Source: Mycogone perniciosa (taxonomy: Eukaryota; Ascomycota; Sordariomycetes; Hypocreales; Hypocreaceae). From it: 49,478 nucleotides of DNA. The position numbers and the translations under genes are program-made. Where the stretch lies: NCBI GenBank assembly GCA_025331125.1, contig JAOALB010000143.1, positions 1-49,478 of the forward strand, given 5' to 3'. This document shows positions 34,493 to 47,112 of the stretch, piece after piece; positions within the stretch are counted from its first letter, which is position 1; each line of letters opens with the position of its first letter. The notes under the pieces were generated by a model. That model was given only the letters and a program-made list of their open reading frames with translations, searched no databases and was not told where the DNA came from.

Positions 34493-35895
34493 TAGTTTGA
34501 CGAAAATATGTTCACTGATTGTATTTCCTCTCTTCCCATTTTCTCTCACCCACACTCCTTACAAACATTTTGATTGATGGTGCTCCAGCTATCACAGAAA
34601 AATTCGGTTACTTTCTCGCCACTCCCTCTCCCGCGTTTTGTGTACCCTTCCCCAGAAGGAAAGGCTGGTCTTCCTTACATGGTGTTCGTTTCCGTCTGCC
34701 TTTGTACCGTAAGAGTACACACACTCCGTCATGTGATGTGTTTGGAAGGATTCTCCTTGTATGTCTCCTTCTCTCCTTGTGTTCTTATGCCGTACTGCAG
34801 CGAAAACATTATTGCTTGTTTGTGTGTTTGTTTTTCTTTGGCTTTTTCCCTTGTTGGCGCCAGGGCATTCCGTGGAGGGGAAAACCAGAGCATGCATGAT
34901 ATGATGAATCCTGTCCTGTCATCACAAACATATCCTATGGATGGATGCTGGGAGGGAACGGACGAAAACACAGACAGGATAACATCAAAAGGTTTAATGT
35001 GTATGCTTTGCTTTCCTGGCGATATCATTCGCTCACTTGATTATGAAGACCTCACCTCTCCGTCCCTGTAATCCTAGATTTGTGACTGTCATTGCAGGCG
35101 TGAATGAAGCAATCACCCGAGGCTTTTGTGAGTAAATTGAACGAATGACGCGTTACAATTACATCTCTATCCTACCATAATTATCATCACATTGTTCACC
35201 AACACACAACCCATAGAAGAGAGCTTTCATACAGAATGCCATTGAATTGCCTATCCCAGTCATGCACGCGCCCAAGATCCCCCCTAACAAAACAATGCAA
35301 CAAAAACCATGCACATACATACTCACATACAAATGCGCCACCATCCCTTCTCCTTTAATCAACCCAGGAAAAAAAAGACCAACCCAGAGCCAAAAATGTA
35401 TATATAAATATGTATCAAGGTAGAAAAGGACCAAAGAAAAAAAGAAAGAAAGAAAGAAAGAAAGAAAAGCAGTAGCAGAACCCCGTTTTCGCTCCACAAT
35501 GCAGATAGATAGATGGATAGATAGAGTCCCTGTAAACCCTTCCTCAAAATGAACTTTGGTTTTTTTTTTCTAGTTCTGTTCTGTCGTAGTTATTTATGCT
35601 ATTATCCACCAAACAGCGGGCTTCAAAAACACATGAGTCATAGCGCGTTGGGTATCCCATATCTGAAGTGCGCAAAGAGAGAGAGAGTTTTGTGGGGAAA
35701 AAGACAAGAAGAGAGGGCAAGATGATGGACAAATAACACACTTTTTGAATACCGGAAACGACAGGTCGTAAGCGTCATCGTAGTAGCATCGTTGTAGACC
35801 CGCTGAGCTCCTCTGAAAAAGGGGGTAAAAGAAGGATGATGTTGTTGTTGAAATTGGTGTACATCTATATGAAGAAAGAAGGATAAATGGTGAAA
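34493..35895. other. intergenic region between convergent genes, microsatellites
   Basis: The 1.4 kb between the RGD1 stop and the MED12 stop holds both 3' regions. It is T-rich near 34790-34850, has a GAAA/AAAG repeat at about 35434-35468 and a GATA repeat at about 35504-35526. Open frames on both strands here are Phe/Leu/Cys-rich products of T-rich UTR sequence, with no recognisable protein. Confidence 0.6.
35434..35526. repeat. AAAG and GATA microsatellites
   Basis: An AAAG/GAAA run (about 35434-35468) is followed 36 bp later by GATA/GATG units (about 35504-35526). Both lie in the MED12 3' region. Confidence 0.75.
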
Positions 35896-38800
35896 TTATT
35901 GAATCTTGATGGCTTCGAACAGCCCCAAACTCAGACTCGTATCATTCTCTCCGACATTGGGGGTAGGCTCGCTAAGCATTTCCCACCGTCGAAGGACAAA
36001 TGGACTGAGCTTCTCCTGAGGAGGCGCTCCAATGCCTAACATGGCGTTCATATTCCTGACCGTAGCGGTATGAGGCAGGGCTAATTTTTCCTTGTGTGCA
36101 ACCATGAAGTTGTCCATAGCAGTAGGTTGTGGTATGCTGAGGATATAATACAGGCGCGAGTCGGATGACAAGTTCATACTCGGCATAGAGCCAGGCAAGA
36201 GAAGAATAGATCTAGCGGCATGAATACGCAGGTCATCTGGCAGGCCGTCAACAAGTAAAGTTGCTGTGTCAAAGACTTGTTGAGGCAGGTCGCCACTGAG
36301 ATGATGCGGCAGCACATCAAGTTCAAGTAGGAGACGGCAGAGGACCAGAACGATGCGCGCTCTGGCTTCGTAGCTTGCCGGGATGGTTATCTTGCCTTGG
36401 ATGGATGCAGTCATCGCTGAGGGGGCGACCGGTTCTGAGGTTATGCTGTGCAGAGTTATGAACCTCAAAAGTATAGGCAACCACTTATTGATCACAGCAG
36501 CTTGCGCCTTAGCCTTATCTTGATCCTTCACTGCTACAAGCGTAACAAGGTCGGAGAGCTTTTCGACCAAGCCGCCAGTGAGATGAGCAGATTTTGGAGG
36601 TGGTTGGCCAGAGATGATGGCCTCAACAACCCCAAGTAGATTCTCAGCCAGACGGATACTGTCTTGACTAGTAGCTGTGTCTTGCAGGTTGGGGGACTTT
36701 GGTGATGGCACCAAGTCCAAGAATCTTGTGCGGGTTTGGTTCTTAAGCTGCTGGGATATATCCTCGCTCAAGCAGGGCAGCATGGTCGTCCACATAATGT
36801 TCTGGGCTGCAATCGCACGGTCCATAGCCTTAGCAAAGAGATCAAACCGCGATGGACCCTGTTCCTCACCCTCAATCGAACGCGACCGAGCCAGAGACAG
36901 GTCCATGTTGATCTTGATCTGGCAGAACGGCATGGTAAGCTCGTTTGCCAGGGCCAATATACGATCAAATGATCCGGGTAAATCGCTTCCTTCCTCCGAA
37001 ACAAGAAGGCTACTCGCGATTCCATGGATCAGGCGGACGCCTTCGGGGGGTATATTCTTCGCATTGAACGCTTCAGTCACCTCAGCCAAATGCGTCACAA
37101 CCAAAAGTCGTAGTGCGTCAAGAATGCTCTCCCGACAAGCAACATCTTCAAGTGGCAGTCTAGGCATGCTTGACTGACCTGGCTGACCTCGAAGTCCAGC
37201 ATATTCAATCACCGCATTTCGGATAAGTAAGAGGAGACCCTTGTGGTGGTCCGACCTCGCCGATTGCTGGTGAATATTGAATCGGTATGCTTCCTCAGAG
37301 GTAAAATCGGTCCCGGCAGGTAACGTCACCAAAACTAGCTGCAAGAGGTCTTGCAGATATGTTGCTGATCCAGGGGACGATGGATCAGACGTGGTGGGAA
37401 CAGAAGCTGGCGGCATAGAATTGGCTGTATGGAGAAGGGTGGAGATAGATAAGCAATCAGTAATGACTAGAAGTGGAAATATCCCAGTCAACTGAGGTCG
37501 GTCTTTCAATAACCGAACGTGGCTGACCCAGTCTGTCATAAGCTTATCGAAATGCTGGGAATCAAACAGTCGCAATCTGGTGAGAAGCGAAGCGTAAACC
37601 CTTCGGCTATCATCCATCTTGCCCCATCCCGTCTCAAGCCTTGGTATGATGTATCGGAAGAGACGGTTCATGGTGGGATGATCGACGCTATTTCCACTTG
37701 CCAACATTTTGTCAATTTGCTCTGAAACCTCACCATCAGCAGTCTGGGCTGGATTAACCATGTTGTCAGAAACAGGCGAGCAGGCATCACTGGCATTGTT
37801 GCGATCGCTCCGAGCCAATTCGTGCGCCAGATACTTCGAAATCTCGCCACGGTGAGGCATTCTCCGAGCAAGGCAACATAGAGCCGCTAACAACGGACGA
37901 GCGACAAGCCCCCGCTCCTGATTAACTGACTTCAGTCTTGCCAGAAAGAGACCGAATAAATCATCAGCAGTTCCAAGCGCAAAGAAAAGCTGCAAGTTCA
38001 AGTTGATAGTATCGATACAGGATGCGAGAACATCGACGTTTGTAGCTCGGACACATGCTTTCAGAACCTCCGATAGCATCGAATAGTCTTGTGTTGTCTC
38101 CAATACGCTGCGCATAGCGGCAAACATGGCTGGTGACATAACAAAGACCGACTTATTAAGAGGTTGTTGTGTCAAAGTATCACGGAGGTGGGCTCCGATG
38201 CAACTCCGTACAGCCTTGGTGCTATCGGCGATTTTTCGCAGGAGCTTTCGTAATGGAATTGATTTCCTGTTGGCCGTCGTGTCTCCAGGCACCGAGAAAC
38301 CCAAGGCATATGTGACATATTTCAGGGCGTTTTGGATATCGTCTGCTTCTTCTGCCACCGAGTAATTAGCAGCCCGTCTGAGCAAATTGCCTCTATCCCT
38401 CTTCTGCTCCTCAGTGAGAGAGTGGAGAGGAAGATTGACAAGAAGTCGGGTAGCACAAGGAGCTGCTTCCGAGTCCACTTCAGATGCATCTCTGCAGTTG
38501 CCCCGGGCAATAAGCCATTTGATGTACTGGGGAATAGAGAAGTGACCGGTTCGAACAAGCTCCGTAACTAGATGATAGGTCATCTGTTTTCGAACATCTT
38601 CTCCCGCTAGAATACTGTCAATATGCTCGAGAATCACACTGGTTGAGTTGATTCTTAGAGAGCTCCAGGCTCTGATGAGGTTCGCCGCAGCATACACCTT
38701 TGCTAAGCCAGGACGGTGAAACGATGTGGCCCACTCGACTGTTGTTTTGACGATCTGAATCTTATCGTCACTAGTTACCCAGCATTTTGTGGATAGATGC

Positions 38801-40618
38801 CGATCTACTGGATTCTGCAGGGTTAAGTCCAGAAGTTGAACGAGGCACTGTCGTCCAGCGGGTGGCGAGGCAGTGCTTGCAACTGATAACCGCCCGTTCC
38901 TGAAGTTGATTCGTTGGTACGCAGCCTTGGCAATTTTGTCGTCTGCTGATAAGGAGGCATTCAGTGCTTCCCGATATGTCGGCCAGATGCCGGGGCTAAT
39001 GAAGTTGTCCGGGTTGTTCTTGACCAGTGAATCGAGCAAAGTCGAGAGTTGACTTGACAGTTGAATGAGGATATCTTTATCGGGATCATTATGAATCTAG
39101 TGGCTCGAGTTAGGTGAAGTTCTATACCAACAGCAGTCGAATAACGTACAGTATTAAGATGAGTCAGTAGGGCGTAGACAAGTCGGCGCCCGTACTTTCG
39201 CGAGCGCAGCAAGTCTGCCCAGCAGATCTGCGCAATCAGTATCCACATGGGAATTCTAGACTGGGGACTGTGTTCGAGGCCAGACATGATCCAGTCCAAA
39301 TAGTGATCCCGGTCTAGGAGTTGCTCCGAATATAGATTCGTAGCTAGTCGAATCCTACCGGCAGGTTAGCATTCGAGTATCTCGGCAACTTCTAAGACGG
39401 ATAATCAACTTACGCATATGTCACCTTGGCCTTCCAATCTGATTCACCAAAGCCCGAAACAACGGCATCAACAAACTGTTCCACGAAGACGGTCCAGTCC
39501 CTTATCCATTTGAACTCGCCTCCCAGGGCAAAGGCACCGCTATTGGCTCCCTTCCTCTTGAAAGCTCGAATCTCATTGGCACCAACACATTTGGCAAGCC
39601 AGACAGCGCGTTCGGTTGGCACGTTCTTGTTCAAGCATTGGTCTAGGAGGGTTCGGCCACGGATACCATGGGGGATTGTTCGGCTGAGTCGGCGCAGAGA
39701 AATAGCAGGGTTTGCCAAATCCTTCAGCCACACCTCTCGTTTGGTGTCTGTCAAAGTAACTCGCGGAGGGGGTTTGAACGTGGACGGGGCGGTAACTTGG
39801 CCACGGTGCCTTCGATGGTTCAAGACACCCATGAAGATGGTGGATAGAGCAGTAAGATTATTTTTTTGCTTGATGGCAGGAGAGATGGCCGATCTTGCGG
39901 AATGGGTTTCGGTCTGGTTGCCCTTATCCCACGTTCCCTTCTGACTGGCTTCGGCACTCCAATCATCCTCATAATGACGCCCACTCCATGGGAAAAAATC
40001 AGCATATCCCGAGAAGAGCCCTCGGCTGAACGGGTCGCGATACGTAAAGTCGCGTTTATCGTTGGGAGGATAGCGCGGGGCGTCAGCTGGCACTTCGACG
40101 GTCCATGCCTTTGGCCTGCCATCCTTCTTCAGTTGTAGGGGTGCAGGCGCGAGTGCAGCTGGTCGTGTAGGTGTTGCGAAGGTGTGTGATATCGGCGGGC
40201 GGCGTTTGGGCATGGGCAGTGGGGGGTTGTCGGCATCAGATTGTGACGCTTTCGACGGGGCTGGGCTCGCATTATCGGCATCCATAGGGTCGGTCATGGG
40301 CATGCTGCGCGATGGGGTCAGGCCCTGTGGCGACGACGTGGCCGACACTGAGCTGCCAGTCAAGTCAGTGTTGGACAGCTCGAGTCGCAGCCTCGAACCG
40401 CCTCTCCTCGGAGTCGTGGCATGGCGGCCCTGCACGGGATCGACGGCTTCGCCTGACAAATCACCCGACGAGTCCTTCCGCGCCGGCGACGAAGGGAAGA
40501 ACTGCTGCGACAGGGCGCGCTGTTGATGCGGAGGCCGCTGGACCGACAACGTCGAGCTCGTACTAAGCGTTCGCTGCGGCGGTCGCGGATGGACGCCGAT
40601 GGGTGTCCTGGAGGTCAT
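35896..40618 (-). CDS. med12: Mediator subunit 12 (Med12/Srb8), 1536 aa
   Basis: Three exons on the minus strand (40618-39414, 39354-39150, 39096-35896), with introns of 59 and 53 nt, join in phase to 4611 nt. Med12 is part of the Mediator kinase module with Cdk8, cyclin C and Med13, which modulates RNA polymerase II initiation. Residues 1-180 are Ser/Pro-rich. The Med12 N-terminal domain lies at about 290-355, with KREVWLKDLANP, SLRRLSRTIPHGIRG and LLDQCLNKNVPTERAVWLAK, which is diagnostic. The remaining ~1100 residues are helical and repetitive, as in fungal Srb8. The length is typical of Pezizomycotina. The start ATG (40616-40618) gives MTSRTPIGVHPRPPQRT, the usual fungal N-terminus style. 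No truncation or frameshift is seen. Confidence 0.95.
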
Positions 40619-41111
40619 CTCTCAGTTGAGAGGTAAGGCGCCATCCCGTATATTCTGGCGAGAGAGGAGGTGCAGGAGAGGAGAGGAGGGCAATCGAGCG
40701 GCCAAGTATCGTGCGACGTCAGGCGAAGATGAGGCGAGAGGAGGGGGACGGCTAGGAGGAGGCTGTTGGGTCCGAGCAATCAAGGAAGATGGAATGGGAG
40801 TTGTGCGTGTGCTGTATCTAGTATTTTCCCGATGGACCCGGGTTACGCCTCGGCCTCGGGCAGTGCGACAGCGTGGAGCGACGTGCGTTTGGCTGCAGAG
40901 CTAGGGCGACACTGCAGACGAGACGATCGCTCTAGGGGCGACGAGGAGGTGATAATATGGGCGATGTCGTTCTGAGGCCGTTGAGGATGTCAGGTTTTGG
41001 CTGAGGTGCTGACAAGCACAATGGGAGGTCGGAACGGATTGGCCTGTCTGGTGGTGTGACAAGGAGCGGACGGGACGTTTAGGCGTCCGGTGGGTGTGTT
41101 GCGAAGGTTCC

Positions 41112-41160
41112 CTTAGAGCCTAGAGAGAGCCTAGAGAGCCTAGAGAGCCTAGAGAGAGCC
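41112..41160. repeat. degenerate tandem repeat (AGCCTAGAGAG)
   Basis: Four to five consecutive units of AGCCTAGAGAG, with or without an extra AG, lie about 500 bp upstream of the MED12 start. Confidence 0.8.
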
Positions 41161-42153
41161 CAGAGGCTGTCGTCCCTACGCGGTTACAGGCTATTAGTAG
41201 TGCTACTACGGAGTACTGCTACTACTATGCGATCGATCTACGGGCGGTGCGGGCGAGATTGGCTTAGGCCCTGAAGGGGGGTTCCGTAATTATGACAGCG
41301 GCCAGCAGAGGCCAAGCGTCCACTGTAGGCCATCGTGCAGTCCGCTATAGTGCATGCAGTGCACTGTGTCGACGGCCTTAATCAGCAGCAGGGGCGCTGT
41401 CTGTGGCCACAAAGCAAGCAAACCCGGTACGGTAAATTGAGTCGGGAGGGGGTGTGCGAGGGTTCCTTTTCGGGATGGAGGACAAAGCCACAGGTAGCTG
41501 GGGCGACGCCATTACTGGAAAAGGTATCTTCTACCGTTAATGACAGTGGGAAGTTACTTCTGCACTACCAGCAGCGTGTGTCATGCTTGGGCGAAGGCTC
41601 TTCTCGTGTCACGATGTGGCTGCGGCCACCCCGTTGCAGTGCGTACTGGTATGTTGTAGTGCGTATGGGCTTGTGGTGCCCTCTGGAATGCAGCTGGTTG
41701 GTTGGATATCGACATGTTTTGGCATGTTGGAGCGAGCGAGTCCAGCCGGCCGAGATGTTGCATGTGTTTCCGAGACTGGTGGTTGGTAGATAGTGGGTGG
41801 CATCATGTCACCATCCAAGAGAAGGGAAAAGAGAGGCAAATTTGAGCCCAACGAAAATGAATAAATAAGCCGAAGCTTGGTTGTGACTATTCGTCCTGAC
41901 TAGTACGAGGTACTCCATACGAGTATTATGATACTCCGTACTCTGCGACTGGATGAGGGAGGCATGATAATGATAGCTCAGGTCGCCACTTTACGAGAGA
42001 AGCTAGAATAAGGCACTCTCCGGGCGCCGATTACGATACCCAATACATAATAGTACTACGAAATAGTTTATTGTGCATATAATATGCGGGGAGGTTTCCT
42101 GTAAATGATTTGATGGCACGTAGCCGAAAGACCCCGATGCATGCAATCTACAA

Positions 42154-42206
42154 GTACTCCGTACTCCGTAACTAAAGTAGTATTATCTAGTAGTAGTACG
42201 GAGTAG
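42154..42206. repeat. cluster of GTACTCCGTAC/GTACGGAGTAC motifs (dispersed family)
   Basis: GTACTCCGTACTCCGTA at 42154-42170 and GTACGGAGTA at 42197-42206 form the tightest cluster of a motif dispersed through the window. Other copies or near-copies start at 1726, 2102, 3390, 14222, 15093, 19304, 20402, 20431, 20777, 20961, 22103, 23378, 26151, 27052, 27483, 27581, 28528, 30396, 30419, 30683, 41207 and 41932. None lies inside a predicted coding exon. Confidence 0.75.
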
Positions 42207-43260
42207 TGCTAGTACTCGTAGTAATATCAGCTCTTCGGAGCAACGGAGTCCGTTCTGTAAAGTTCCGCTCTGCTGGCGCCTCTTCTCTCTTGGCAGTGGA
42301 CGCGAAGCGGTGAAGACCTCCAATCCTAATCCTAATCCCATTCAGACCAACAAGAGCCCAGTGAAAAGACGCAAGACGCCACACGACAGCCTCACAGGAC
42401 AAACAAAAATAAACAACAATATCGAATACGCAACAGCCTGAATAACAACACATCATCGGAACGTCCCTGGTCCATGTTCGGAATTTCGCATTTGCTGCTG
42501 CCAGCCGCTAGTTGCCCGCCCGACGATCAGTATTTGCATTTTGCATTTTGCATTTTTTTTTGCAGCCCAGAACAAAGTGAGAAGACCAAGGGGAACCAGA
42601 AATGTCTCCGGAAATGGGTAGATTTGTTTGAGAACAAAGCAAAGCGAGGGAATAGAATAGACACAAAACCCATCATGTGGTTACCCTATAAAAAAATACT
42701 ACGTCCGACTTGCTATTCGTTTGCTCGTGAACGTGAACCTCGGAAATGCTCGAGTCGTTTTAATCCACTAATAATAAGTCGGCTACATTTGTATTAGTCA
42801 AATTAACCAGCTTCGTTGGCTTGTCGATATGCATAATGCAGCCTCTTTGCTCGGGCCTCTCGTGTCCTCCACTCAGCAACCATCATATGTGTGGCTGTCG
42901 TCACAGTCTCGGATGCAGTGATATCTGTGCATATTGGGGAATCTTGCATGCATGCGGCCATGCATTAGAGCCTACCACCTTCCCTGAAACTGTGCAGGAC
43001 ATAAAATAGTAGCTCAGACATTGAATGCTGTTGATTGTTACACAAGGATTGCCTACCAAGCAAGCAAGCCAGCAAGCAAGACCAGACCTTGGCTTCTCTG
43101 CAGGAAGCCAGTCAACCTGAATTGACACGTACGAGTACTATCTCAACAAAAGTTCCACCGCAATATTCCGAAATGAGCGAGATCAGCAGAAAGTACAAAT
43201 GAGCGTGCAGACGTGTCCCGGCGGCGAGATTTCAACAGCACATCTTGATGGGCGGCGGCT

Positions 43261-44070
43261 TTACAGCTCGCCAGCCTGGTCAATACTCCATTCACTCCAG
43301 TCCTTCTTCTCGCCAGGCAACTGAATGCCCTGCCACTCCTCCTTCTTCACCTTCTTCCACTCCTCGAGCGGGATCCATCCGATGTACGCCCTGTCGCCAA
43401 ACCCGCCGATCCAATACACCTTTGTGACCACCAGCCTCATCCACTCACTGGTATGGACAGGGTTGCCAGGCAGCCAGTACTTCGCATCGTGATGCTTCGT
43501 AGTGTAACACCCAGCCAGCCGCACCGCCTCCTTGAGGTCGGCGTTGATAGGCTCCAGATACCCGATCAGCGAGAAGCGCGGCAGGTTAGCGGCTGAGTAC
43601 GGCACCGTGTCAGGCACAGAGTCAAGCACGGACTCGGGTGCCTCGTTGTAAAGCTTCTGGCCCACGAAGGGGATGTAGGCAGACAGGCGAGAGAGCAGCG
43701 AGATGCGCTTGGAGGGCGGGTACGGAGGAGTCCACTGCAGAGACAGCGTGATGTTGGATCCTGCGCGCACGTTCTTGAAGCTGGTGGCGATCTTGATGGC
43801 TAGGATGGTCGGGTTACCCTCATCCTCGCAGTCAGCGATATAGTCCATCAACCCGATGGGCACGCCATCCAGCCCGTTGGACGAGGAGCTGGGGAAGACG
43901 GTAGACAGAGTGCCAAGCTTGGTCAGCGCCAGGATACGGCGGCCCATGACGGCGGACTCATAGCTCGTAGGGATGCGAAGAGCGCCCGCTTCGCCTCCGA
44001 AGATGGGTGAGGTGAGCTCTACAGCACGAGCGAAGCCGGAGAGGCCCGCAACAACGTTGAGGAGCTTCAT
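43261..44070 (-). CDS. CREG-like / pyridoxamine-phosphate-oxidase-like split-barrel protein, secretory, 269 aa
   Basis: This is a single-exon gene. Residues 1-18 (MKLLNVVAGLSGFARAVE) are a signal peptide. Residues 35-235 match the FMN-binding split-barrel fold of the CREG/pyridoxamine-oxidase-like family: RRILALTKLGTLSTVFP near 45-60, GVPIGLMDYIADC near 69-81, a central beta region with NITLSLQWTPPYPP, and CYTTKHHDAKYWLPGNP followed by EWMRLVVTKVYWIGGFGD near 188-225. CREG proteins are secretory or endolysosomal glycoproteins that keep the fold without proven flavin enzymology. Length and layout match fungal members, which are usually annotated from this domain alone. Substrate and role are unknown. 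It lies on the same strand as the 2EXR gene, whose stop is 530 bp upstream. Confidence 0.88.
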   Translation of the reverse strand: MKLLNVVAGLSGFARAVELTSPIFGGEAGALRIPTSYESAVMGRRILALTKLGTLSTVFPSSSSNGLDGVPIGLMDYIADCEDEGNPTILAIKIATSFKNVRAGSNITLSLQWTPPYPPSKRISLLSRLSAYIPFVGQKLYNEAPESVLDSVPDTVPYSAANLPRFSLIGYLEPINADLKEAVRLAGCYTTKHHDAKYWLPGNPVHTSEWMRLVVTKVYWIGGFGDRAYIGWIPLEEWKKVKKEEWQGIQLPGEKKDWSEWSIDQAGEL

Positions 44071-44601
44071 GGCCCTGAACTACCAGTAGGCTGCGACCGT
44101 GCGATACTGTATAACGACTAGATGACGAGGTTCTGGATATGCGTGTGTGCCAAAGACTGGCAGGTACTCACGAGGGTGAGAGGTTTAAATAAAGATAGCC
44201 AAGAAATGGAATACGAGTTGTATTAATGGGAGGATGAAGAAGAAGAAGCAGGCGGTCAGACGTCTCTGGGATGATGAAACCGGCGTTCTGTTTGGTCAAG
44301 TGATGCCGGAACGGGCTTGTGGCTGATGAGGGGAGATTGATAAGATTAGATCCTGCAACAACATTAGGCTGGCCAATCATCACTTGTCTGCGACCTCGCC
44401 AGCTCCGAGATTCGCTTCTTCCTCACAATTCTATTCTGACTCCTGTGCACATGTACGTAAAATAAATTATTATGCGAGGGATATACCTCGTAATTCCGAT
44501 TTCTCATGCTCACACAACACATATTATCTCTGCATTTACTTCGTATATCCGTACAGAATGCCTCGTCGAATGACTACTACCAGCCTGATGCTTCATAGCC
44601 G
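44071..44601. other. intergenic region, promoter of the CREG-like gene
   Basis: The 530 bp between the CREG-like start and the 2EXR stop contain CT/TTC-rich stretches on the minus strand and a TACTTCGTA near 44538. No gene is supported. Confidence 0.5.
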
Positions 44602-45789
44602 CTATCCCATCTGATTCTCTATCGGGAGTCCGCTGCCACGTGCCTCATCCACGTCATCATAATCATTCTCCTCCTCTTCCCTGTCCGTTTGATAGACGTC
44701 CAACTCAGGATGCTTGGCCCATCGCTCAAAGCTTTGGACCAACCGTATATGTGGCATTCGATCACTCCATAGTTTGGTCTCATTGATGGAGCCCTCATCA
44801 TTGAAGCAGTCTTCTGACAGCGGCTGTGTGCCACCATGTGACAGCCATGTCTCCATGATGGACTTCTTGGCGTCGTTGAAGTCTTCTAGGTTGAGAGGGT
44901 CTCGTATAGATTCCGCTAGCAGCACGAGTTTATCGGCCTGGCGCTGTGGGCCGAAATGGCGTCCCTCTTGGATTTCCATGTTCATTCCGAGGATATCCCT
45001 CAACCAGTTGGTTTGGTCCTTGTCCTCCAGCCCGACTATAACAAACAAGTCCTGGCCAAAGAGCTTAGCGACTGCGTGGGGATGCCAGATGTCCCTATTC
45101 ACCGCGAGCGTGTCATCTGTCTGCAGATAAATCGTGCGCACCCTTTGGTGAAAGGAATCTTGTCTGAACAACCGACAAACCCACTTATCTTCGACATTAT
45201 CTGATTGCAATAGTATCACCTCGGCTTGGTCTACCAGACTGCCCACACCGCGGACTTTGGACCGTTTGTGACGACGGCCTGAAAGATCCAGGAGGTCTCG
45301 GGATCCATCGAACCACGTCCAGTATTTACCCCACCGATGGGATAGATAGAATAAGCCTCCTCGCTGAAGGGCAACAGAACGAGATTCGCGACAGACTTGG
45401 GCGATGATGGGTGGAGGTAGACGCCAATGATCCACCCAGTCCTCGGGATAGCCCTCGTAATGCGACCGGAAGCGATGATACGGCCGTAACGTACGACGAG
45501 GAATTGCCATTTTCCAGATGTGACAACGAATCTCCGGAGGAAAGGACTGGAACTGAGGGAAGTCTGGTTTGGCGAGCTGGTTGCCGACGAGTTGACGATG
45601 AAGCTCTGCGATGCGTTGGTCTTGAAGGGTTTGTCTCTGCACCATTGTTTCTAATAAATTAACAATTTGTTGCATAAGTTTGAAGTTGCAGACATCTTCC
45701 AAGTCCTCAGATTCCGTGTGCAGAGGCAGAGGGTTGTGGACCATGATTGTGTCGTGACCCGGCTGTGATAAATTCGACTCAGGGACCAT
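44602..45789 (-). CDS. 2EXR domain protein, 395 aa
   Basis: This is a single-exon gene with ATGG start context. Residues ~30-70 are a short helical or coiled segment (IVNLLETMVQRQTLQDQRIA). Residues ~78-160 carry the 2EXR signature: FPQFQSFPPEIRCHIWKMAI, a central PPPIIAQVCRESRSVA and nearby aromatic residues. The 2EXR family is greatly expanded in filamentous ascomycetes, and its biochemical role is not established. The C-terminus (about 368-382) is strongly acidic (EEEENDYDDVDE). No signal peptide or membrane helix is seen. It is divergent from the Dbf2 kinase gene across 1.3 kb. The call rests on the signature; function remains unknown. Confidence 0.88.
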   Translation of the reverse strand: MVPESNLSQPGHDTIMVHNPLPLHTESEDLEDVCNFKLMQQIVNLLETMVQRQTLQDQRIAELHRQLVGNQLAKPDFPQFQSFPPEIRCHIWKMAIPRRTLRPYHRFRSHYEGYPEDWVDHWRLPPPIIAQVCRESRSVALQRGGLFYLSHRWGKYWTWFDGSRDLLDLSGRRHKRSKVRGVGSLVDQAEVILLQSDNVEDKWVCRLFRQDSFHQRVRTIYLQTDDTLAVNRDIWHPHAVAKLFGQDLFVIVGLEDKDQTNWLRDILGMNMEIQEGRHFGPQRQADKLVLLAESIRDPLNLEDFNDAKKSIMETWLSHGGTQPLSEDCFNDEGSINETKLWSDRMPHIRLVQSFERWAKHPELDVYQTDREEEENDYDDVDEARGSGLPIENQMG

Positions 45790-47112
45790 GATGACGGCCT
45801 GTATTCAAGGCGCCGCCACAGAAGAGAGATGTTTTAGGCTTTCTGTTGCGAGAAACAACTGGCAATATTTCTATTTGAGCGAGACTCGGTTCTTTATAGA
45901 ACCAGTCGTAGTGATGTGATTGACTGACGGCGCAAACTTCCGTGCTTGTTCTCTACGTAGTGACTATTCAAAGTGGCGCATTGTTTAGATGATGATCTCT
46001 GCATGTGCTCTGCATAAACAAAGACGTTTACGATGAAGCGAAATTGTTCTTTGGAGTGCCATCTTTCATACTATCTCTTTGAGCGCCTCAGCCTTTGAGT
46101 GTCAACGATTCGGGAGCAGAGAGGAGGTGAACCAGACAAGAGTGAGAGGCGAAACGAAGGGACAGTCTGTACCTGACTGTAATCGATGACAGCACCGTTG
46201 CCTGGACGTCGAGATGTAAACAAATATCTGTGGTGTTGATATCAACCTAGGGATCGTAATGACGACATGAAGAATGAGAGGCGTCAACATGGATGGACAT
46301 TGGAGACAAAATAGTGCATCCCGCCCTTGCACTCCTAATGTTACTCGTACTTCGTAGATCACAGACAGATACCTATTGGATCCTCGGAGATGACTCTTGT
46401 TGTTGCAATTTATTTCGCTCGCCAGGAATGCAATTGCTGGCGGTTGCCCGCATCCAAGAATGAGGTTTTTATAGTGGCTGAAACAAGCTGATGGAGATGG
46501 AGGGAGGGGAGCGCTATTATCTATCGCCAGCTTAAGCTACCGGGCCTTTGAGGGGGCCTTTGAGGGCCTTTGGAGGGTCTGCCCCGCCAAAAATGGCTGT
46601 GTTGCTGCTGCGACCATGTTGACTTTGGGCCCGTCTAGGCCCCAATTGGCACGCCGCCATTTCTCCGACATCCCACCTCCATGCTCCATGCTCTTGTCCC
46701 CATACTGGAGTGACCTTCAATGGGACATGATAGCGTCTGAGTGCCCAAGGGCCTGAAACTGTCTGTTGTATCTTTCGCATCCATTCTCTACGAAGCAGAC
46801 ACATGTTTGTTTAGTAGCACGGTTAGTAGTTAACCCTCCCCCTCTCCGCCTCTGGCGCTGCTGCATCTTCTCCCTCCACTGACCGTCTGTCTGTCTGTCT
46901 CATCATCTAGCAGCCATTACAGCATCTCGCAGCCCAACCCTTTCTTGTCTCGACTCGACTCGACTCGAATCGACGCTTCGAGATCGCGCGCAGAGGCGGG
47001 TGTGGCCTTATTCTTTATAGCATCAGTGCGTGCGCATTGTCTCTTCTTTGTCCGATTCTCCTTTGTCGTCGTCCCTTCTCGAAGCCACGCCAACGTCCGG
47101 ACAACCGCAACC
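45790..47112. other. divergent promoter region between the 2EXR and Dbf2 genes
   Basis: This is 1.3 kb. It contains a GGGCCTTTGAGG tandem repeat (46542-46577), a CTGT run near 46887-46900, TCGAC repeats near 46951-46975, and pyrimidine-rich leader sequence running into the kinase start. No convincing gene lies in it. Confidence 0.55.
46542..46577. repeat. tandem repeat GGGCCTTTGAGG, about three copies
   Basis: Three consecutive units of a GGCCTTTGAG core with small length differences lie about 540 bp upstream of the kinase ATG. Confidence 0.75.

Larger units (their letters stand above)
40619..43260. other. intergenic region, no convincing gene
   Basis: This is 2.6 kb. The first ~500 bp are GC-rich and probably include the MED12 promoter and leader. 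A CCTAGAGAG-type tandem repeat lies at 41112-41160. Motifs of the GTACGGAGTAC type cluster at 41207, 41932, 42154-42170 and 42197. A TTTTGCATTTTGCATTT run lies near 42539-42560. Open frames of up to about 150 codons (for example 41335-41793) have no recognisable domain. Confidence 0.55.

Noticed and set aside
34574..35071. 165-codon frame after the RGD1 stop
   Set aside because: It is Phe/Cys/Leu-rich from T-rich 3' UTR and does not match any RhoGAP extension; the RGD1 stop is at the expected end of the domain.
41335..41793. 152-codon plus-strand frame
   Set aside because: It has no recognisable motif, overlaps smaller frames on both strands and lies in the MED12 upstream region.
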